Shown piece after piece: positions 59,542 through 64,000 of a stretch of 64,000 nt of DNA. A program made the position numbers and the translations under genes. The DNA lies in assembly GCA_948567375.1 (NCBI GenBank), contig OX419761.1, positions 21,242,243 through 21,306,242 on the forward strand, written 5' to 3'. Positions within the stretch are counted from its first letter, which is position 1. The number at the start of each line of letters is the position of its first letter. Under the pieces are notes generated by a model. That model searched no databases, was not told the origin of the DNA, and saw only the letters and a program-made list of their open reading frames with translations. This DNA is from Lunularia cruciata. Taxonomy: Eukaryota; Streptophyta; Marchantiopsida; Lunulariales; Lunulariaceae.

Positions 59542-60284
59542 TGTAATACTCCAAGGACAAGAGAAAAGAGAAAATATAGATTACACACTCAAACATTCAA
59601 TGCCCCAAAGGAGCACCTTCTCTTTATTATATAGACAAAGAGGATCTCCTCCAAGGAAGCTCCACCATAGGGTTAGGCACATAGATAGGTGACATGTCAG
59701 CAAGCTCCACCCTTGGATTACTTACTTGGATGAGTGACAGGTTGGTCTAGGTCCTATCTAGTTGGTCAAACAAGCTTTGACCAGAGAGAATCTTTTAGGG
59801 AATCTTCATATAGGAGTCTTAGAATCACATGAGTAAGGTACCATTGGAAAGCTCTCGACAAGACAAACCAAGGGAGAAGGAAATCTATTCTTTCCTCTAT
59901 TGGGGGGGGGGGGGCATTTGCACATTTTCAAGGCCTAATTCATCCGTTTAGGCCTCCAAAATTGCCTTCAAAGATTTCAGGCATATTTTGGTTCCTACTC
60001 TATTAGTAGAAGTCCCCTTTTGCTAATACCTCTTTCTAATCTGTTTAATCCATCATGGGTAACATTGTTCTAGATGTTATCAAACCAACTCTCACCTTTA
60101 AATCATATGTCTAGCTATTGGTTCTAAGGTTCTCAAGTCTATTTTGGTTTCTACCCTATTTGTAGAAGTACTCTTTTGGTGATACTTATATCTGATCTAT
60201 TTTGACCATCATGTATAACATCATTCTAGATGTTACCAAACTAAATTTCATATCTAGATCATATGGCTAGCTTTTGGTATTATA
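59542..60284 (-). repeat. 3' LTR (family A) of a minus-strand chromovirus
   Basis: It is the reverse complement of the family A LTRs (743 bp). On the minus strand it starts TATAATACC (decayed from TGTAATACC) immediately after a purine tract (AAAAGGAGGGAGG, 60286-60301). The integrase and chromodomain lie just beyond that tract, so this is a 3' LTR, not a solo one. This links LTR family A to its own coding element. Confidence 0.85.
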
Positions 60285-60297
60285 GACCTCCCTCCTT

Positions 60298-60995
60298 TTA
60301 AGACGCAACATCCTTGTTGTGCAATTGTTGCTCAAATGCTTGCACCAACACCAATGCATGTGTCAAATTGGCAACGGGCTCCCATGTTGCTTCATAGAGG
60401 AGGTAACCTTTCCATTGTACTAGATAGTCCACCCACGGATGGCGAGTACCACGCATGCATTTTAGGAGAATACGCTCCACTTCATATTCCTCTGTGCCAT
60501 CAATGAGTGTCGGACAAGGTCGAATGTCTTGTGTGGAATGACCTTGGCCTGCTCGGGAAGCATATCTACGTAATAGGGAAACATGGAACACTGGATGGAT
60601 CTTCATGTGTGGTGGTAGCTCAAGGTGATAGGCCACAACACCAACGTGACAAAGAATCAAGAAAGGCCTAATAAAACGAAGTTTGAGCTTACAAGGTCCA
60701 ACTAATGTGAGGTTGGTTGTTGATAGCCACACTTGATTCCCAACACTGAACTCCATGTGCCTACGGTGTGCATCAACATACAACTTTTGTCAATTTTGTG
60801 CAATTTGTAATTTGTGCTTGGCGCTCTCCACAGCTTGTTGGATTCTAGAAACAAATATGTTGACTTCATCGACCTTGGTAGCCACTGGATGGATCTTCAT
60901 CAAGCTAGAAGGTGTGAAGAGATGCTCACCATACATGAGAAAGAACGGAGTAACCTAGGTGGATGCATTCACTGAATTGTTATAAGCAAATTCCA
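60298..60995 (-). pseudogene. Chromovirus integrase C-terminus and chromodomain, cut by an LTR
   Basis: The minus frame 60298-60783 reads integrase C-terminal motifs (FSVGNQVWLST, HPVFHVSLLRRY) and a chromodomain (VDYLVQWKGYLLYEATWEPVANL). Upstream, 60784-60995 continues the integrase (LVEFAYNNSVNAS, FFLMYG) with stops. It is broken at 60995-61000 by the inserted plus-strand element and no upstream part is seen, as the window ends inside that element. Confidence 0.9.
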
Positions 60996-60999
60996 CCAA

Positions 61000-61426
61000 T
61001 GTAACAATATGGAGTTTAGCGACGAAGTCAGTCAGGCTCATGAAGTAGCACATAAGACAAAATTAGCCTAGAATATTCTGGAAGTATCTAGGAAGCTTCT
61101 TGGGAAGCTTCTCGGTTAGCTTAGCTTACACCTTAAGTAAGTAGCTTCTAGAAGGAAGCTTCTAGAAGCTTCCAACTAGCTTAGCTTGCACGCCAAGTAG
61201 GCGGCTTCTAGAAGGAAGCTTCTTGAGAAGCTTCCTAGTTAACTTGGCTTGCACTCTAAGAAAGCGGCTTGAGGAAGCTTCTTGAGAAGCTTCTCAAGGG
61301 TCTTGTATGCTACCTATAAATACCAAAGCCAAAGCTCATGCTAGGCATTCGGAGTTTTCCCTCGTTCAAGTGTCCCAATGTGACTTTCCATTCTCCTATT
61401 TCTCTCCTCGGTTTTGGTCTTTTACA
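61000..61426 (+). repeat. 5' LTR (family B)
   Basis: 427 bp, TGTAACAATATGG ... GGTCTTTTACA. Rich in AAGCTTCTAGAAGCTTCC-type palindromes. Preceded by ACCAA. Confidence 0.92.
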
Positions 61427-61440
61427 TTGGTATCAGAGCA
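61427..61440 (+). other. Primer-binding site for initiator tRNA-Met
   Basis: TTGGTATCAGAGCA follows the LTR end directly. TGGTATCAGAGC is the usual complement of the plant initiator tRNA-Met 3' end, so it fixes the strand and the LTR boundary. Confidence 0.93.
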
Positions 61441-61697
61441 GGAATGGGATGGATGGAATTTATGGACCACCAAATCCACTTCCGCCAAATCATTAGGACT
61501 TTCATGTCCAGATATTACCAAAGCATCATTTCACACAATTCATCACCTCACGCTTTGGGTAGGATTTTCTACATATGATCACCGTGTCAGAGGAACCCTT
61601 GATACTTCCAGTTGTAACTTATGGAGAACGGTGGATGTGTTGTATCTACGTGTTAATCAACTAGATAAATTGAGGGTAGTGGAATAGAGTAGTAGCG

Positions 61698-62610
61698 ATG
61701 GCGGCAATAGCGGATGTTATCCTTGCAATGCAACAACAAATCGAGCATCTTACTCGATTGTTGGATGAACGAGACCAGTAACGACGAGAACAAATAGACA
61801 AAGCGCCAGTTCGAGATGAAGAAGATCGCATTTGATTTCCAAAACCCAAGGTGTTTGAAGGCAAGAATCTTCCAAGCACAGTGGAGAATTTTGTGTTTGA
61901 CTGTGAACGTTACTTTGAAGCCACCAATCTTCAAGACGAGCGGAAAAAAATTCTCTTGGCTTCTAGCCTGTTGGATGGCGTGGCAAAACTTTGGTGGCGA
62001 TTCCGAGTAGAAAGAGCTGAACGACAAATTGTTACACCGATTTTGACATGGGTGGAATTCAAGGATGCAATACTTGGTTGATTCCGGACTATAAATGCCA
62101 CCCGAGCTACACAAGATAAATTGGCGGAGTTGAGGCAGATTGGCTCAGTGAGAAGCTACATCACACAATTTCAGAATATCATCATGTAAATTCCAAATAT
62201 CCAAGAAGGTGAAGTTCTAGATCAATTTGTGCAAGGATTGAAGTCACGAACTAGATTGGAGGTGACCATGCGAGAGCCACAAAACGTAGAAGAAGCCATG
62301 TAATTGGCTGAGCGTTTTGATTCCTTAGTTGCGACAACTTGGTCTTGACCTCGACCTACACAAAACCTACCAGTACCACAAGTGGAAGAACCGGTACCAA
62401 TGGAGATTGATGCTATCCAACGAAGACCACTTGGCACAGCAGAGAGAGAAAGATTACGATAAAATGGAGGTTGCTTTTATTGTTGCCAAGTTGGACATCG
62501 TATTGCTGAATGCCCACTTAGGAATGGGTAACCTTGACAAGTTGCCCAGATGGAGTTTGTGGAATAGAATGATCAGGGAAACAAAGAATCCCAATAGGAG
62601 ATTTTGAGCC
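61698..62610 (+). pseudogene. gypsy gag remnant with one zinc knuckle
   Basis: An ATG at 61698 opens MAAIADVILAMQQQIEHL and stops at a TAA near 61779. The gag core continues at 61851-62081 (VENFVFDCERYFEATNL, GVAKLWWRF). A CCHC knuckle, CFYCCQVGHRIAEC, lies near 62470-62515 in yet another frame. At least three frame breaks. Confidence 0.85.
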
Positions 62611-62623
62611 ACCTACTAGGAGC

Positions 62624-63259
62624 TTGATTAGTTCCAATAGGATTGAAGGCTCGACCTATGCAAGTTTGCTTCACTTGCAAGGTACGATATCTAATCGGGG
62701 TTGTAGGATTTTGGTTGATTTTGGAAGTTCAAAGAATTGCATATCTATGCAAGTAGCGAAGGAATTGGGTATTTCTATCAAGCCAGTGATTGGAAGTAGT
62801 TTGATGATGGCGGATGGTAGAAAAGGTTCTGCATTCCGCACCTCGCATCTTGTTACATTCAAGATTGGGAAGGAGTATTTGGAGTGTATGAGGTTTGTAG
62901 TGACACCTCTACACTATGATATCATTTTAGGTCTACCTTGGCTTGAACGTCATAAGGTTCAATTTGATTGGACCCGACGTCAAATTCAAGTACAACACCA
63001 AGGTAGGAATTTCCGATTAGGTTGTCTGGCACCTCTGAGTAAGACACCTAAGAATAGTCAGTCCCAAGATAGGAAGTTTGTTGAAAAGGTAGCCATAGAG
63101 CAAATCTGGAAGGAAGATGAGTCCCAAGATGGGAAGTTTGCCAAGAAGGCAACCATGGAGCAAGCTTGGAAGAGAGATGAGTCCCTAGAAGGGAAGTTTG
63201 TTAATGAAGCAGCTATAGAGCAAGCTTTGGAGGAAGATAAGTCTATATTCGCGGTGTAG
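62624..63259 (+). pseudogene. gypsy protease domain with an altered active site
   Basis: An open stretch with retropepsin order: LLHLQGTI, CRILVDFGSSKNCIS, IILGLPWLERHKVQFDW. The catalytic D-[ST]-G is D-F-G here, which should abolish or cripple activity. The tail (63060-63240) holds three tandem copies of a roughly 20-codon acidic/basic unit (SQDRKFVEK, SQDGKFAKK, SLEGKFVNE). Confidence 0.85.
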
Positions 63260-63615
63260 ATCAAGCCGATTGCACAAGAACAATCTGAGGAGGGCCAGGT
63301 GCCGCATCAAGCAACGGTTGATCAGATAGTTCAGGAGTTTGCAGATGTGTTTCCTGATGATCTGCCAAAGGGATTACCCTCTGATTGAGGTATGCCCTTC
63401 AAGATCGAGTTATTGCCAGGGAGTACTCCAGTGAGTAGACCAATCTATTGGCTCTCACCAAAGGAGTTGGAGGAGTTGCAAACAACACTTACAGAGTTGT
63501 TGGAGAAGGATTTCATACGACATAGTACCTCTCCGTGGGGATACTATACTATTTGTTCCAAAGAAGGATGGAGGACTTCATTTTTGTATTGATTACCGTG
63601 GGCTCAATAAGCAAA
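63260..63615 (+). pseudogene. gypsy reverse transcriptase N-terminus, truncated
   Basis: MPFKIELLPGSTPVSRPIYW and a LLEKDFIRHSTSPWG stretch are followed by a frameshift into VPKKDG and CIDYRGLNKQTVKN. A TGA sits where RT normally has an Arg just before GMPF. The homology stops near 63615. Confidence 0.85.
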
Positions 63616-63953
63616 CCGTGAAGAATGCACCACCAAAGGATCCACTTCAAACCATCATAGAACAACTTACGGATCTCAAGATCAACGTGGTGCAACTATG
63701 GGAGAAGAGAGAGGTGGATCAAAATGTAGGGAGAGGGCCTAGGAGTTATGGAAACTATCCATATAGAGGAGGACAACCAGCCAACAATTTCAATGATAGA
63801 AATTGTTTTGGTTGTGGAAGAAGAGGCCATATCCAAAGGAATTGCCCAAATTCCACTTACCATGGAGGAAGGGGTTATGAGGGAGCCAATAGAGGAAAAG
63901 AGGGAGGTAGTGAAACCCACGTGGCTCCTAATCCAAAAAAGGTAAGGGGATAG
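63616..63953 (+). pseudogene. Second gag-like fragment with CCHC knuckle
   Basis: DPLQTIIEQLTDLKINVVQL, a Gly/Arg/Tyr-rich linker, then CFGCGRRGHIQRNC. It replaces the body of RT at this point and differs from the gag upstream, so it derives from another element by insertion or recombination. Confidence 0.75.
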
Positions 63954-64000
63954 CATCCATAGATGTGGTTGAGAGGAAGTATGAGAAGGGAGAATGCTCA

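Larger units (their letters stand above)
61000..64000 (+). mobile_element. Ty3/gypsy element with 5' LTR, gag, protease and RT start; runs off the window
   Basis: A family B LTR (61000-61426) is followed at once by the primer-binding site, then gag, protease and the first part of RT in plus orientation. It is inserted in the minus-strand integrase described above. Stops in gag and before RT, and a switch from RT to a second gag-like sequence near 63615, show that it is defective. Confidence 0.9.

Noticed and set aside
1-64000. CRISPR arrays, bacterial operons, Shine-Dalgarno sites
   Set aside because: The window is plant nuclear DNA; the regular repeats seen are transposon, intron or exon-unit repeats.

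Overview
The window is nuclear DNA of a land plant. The evidence is a plant-type SAP18 gene, an RNA polymerase II subunit 3 gene with the plant spacing of zinc-ribbon cysteines, a divergent NAC-domain gene, many small GT-AG introns, and Ty3/gypsy chromoviruses whose primer-binding site matches initiator tRNA-Met. I cannot name the species. The gene style and repeat content would fit a bryophyte or another non-seed plant, at low confidence. The high transposon load would also fit a weakly recombining chromosome region.

Layout. 1-7.3 kb is decayed minus-strand gypsy DNA with a nested solo LTR and a second solo LTR. 7.3-9.6 kb has no gene but holds a 173-bp fold-back and the region before SAP18. 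9,646-17,870 (+) is SAP18 in six exons, with a 6.3-kb third intron full of internal repeats. 20,090-22,291 (-) is a single-exon 733-codon gene of unknown family. 23,743-37,067 (-) is one long gene of 37 exons. 37-46.5 kb and 48.8-53.9 kb are AT-rich and gene-poor, with a dispersed repeat family. 46,574-47,717 (-) holds a NAC-like coding region, and just upstream of it at 48,118-48,837 (-) lies an exon with three cysteine/histidine repeats. 53.9-64 kb is a nest of gypsy elements, solo LTRs and tandem repeats.

The main discovery is the gene at 23,743-37,067. Its first four exons encode a full-length RNA polymerase II subunit 3 (RPB3/NRPB3). A good splice donor overlaps what would be the NRPB3 stop codon. 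Splicing there continues in frame, through a short charged linker, into fifteen consecutive nucleolin-type RNA-recognition motifs separated by glycine-rich linkers. Every junction I traced keeps frame, giving a predicted protein of about 2,074 residues. Each RRM is built from the same phase-symmetric exon pair, with an intron at one fixed position inside RNP1, so the array grew by exon-unit duplication. Not splicing that intron gives an ordinary 387-residue NRPB3, so one splice choice could switch between a normal polymerase subunit and an RNA-binding giant.

SAP18 (histone deacetylase / exon-junction complex partner), Pol II and RRM proteins all act around transcription and RNA processing, but nothing in the sequence shows that these neighbours work together.
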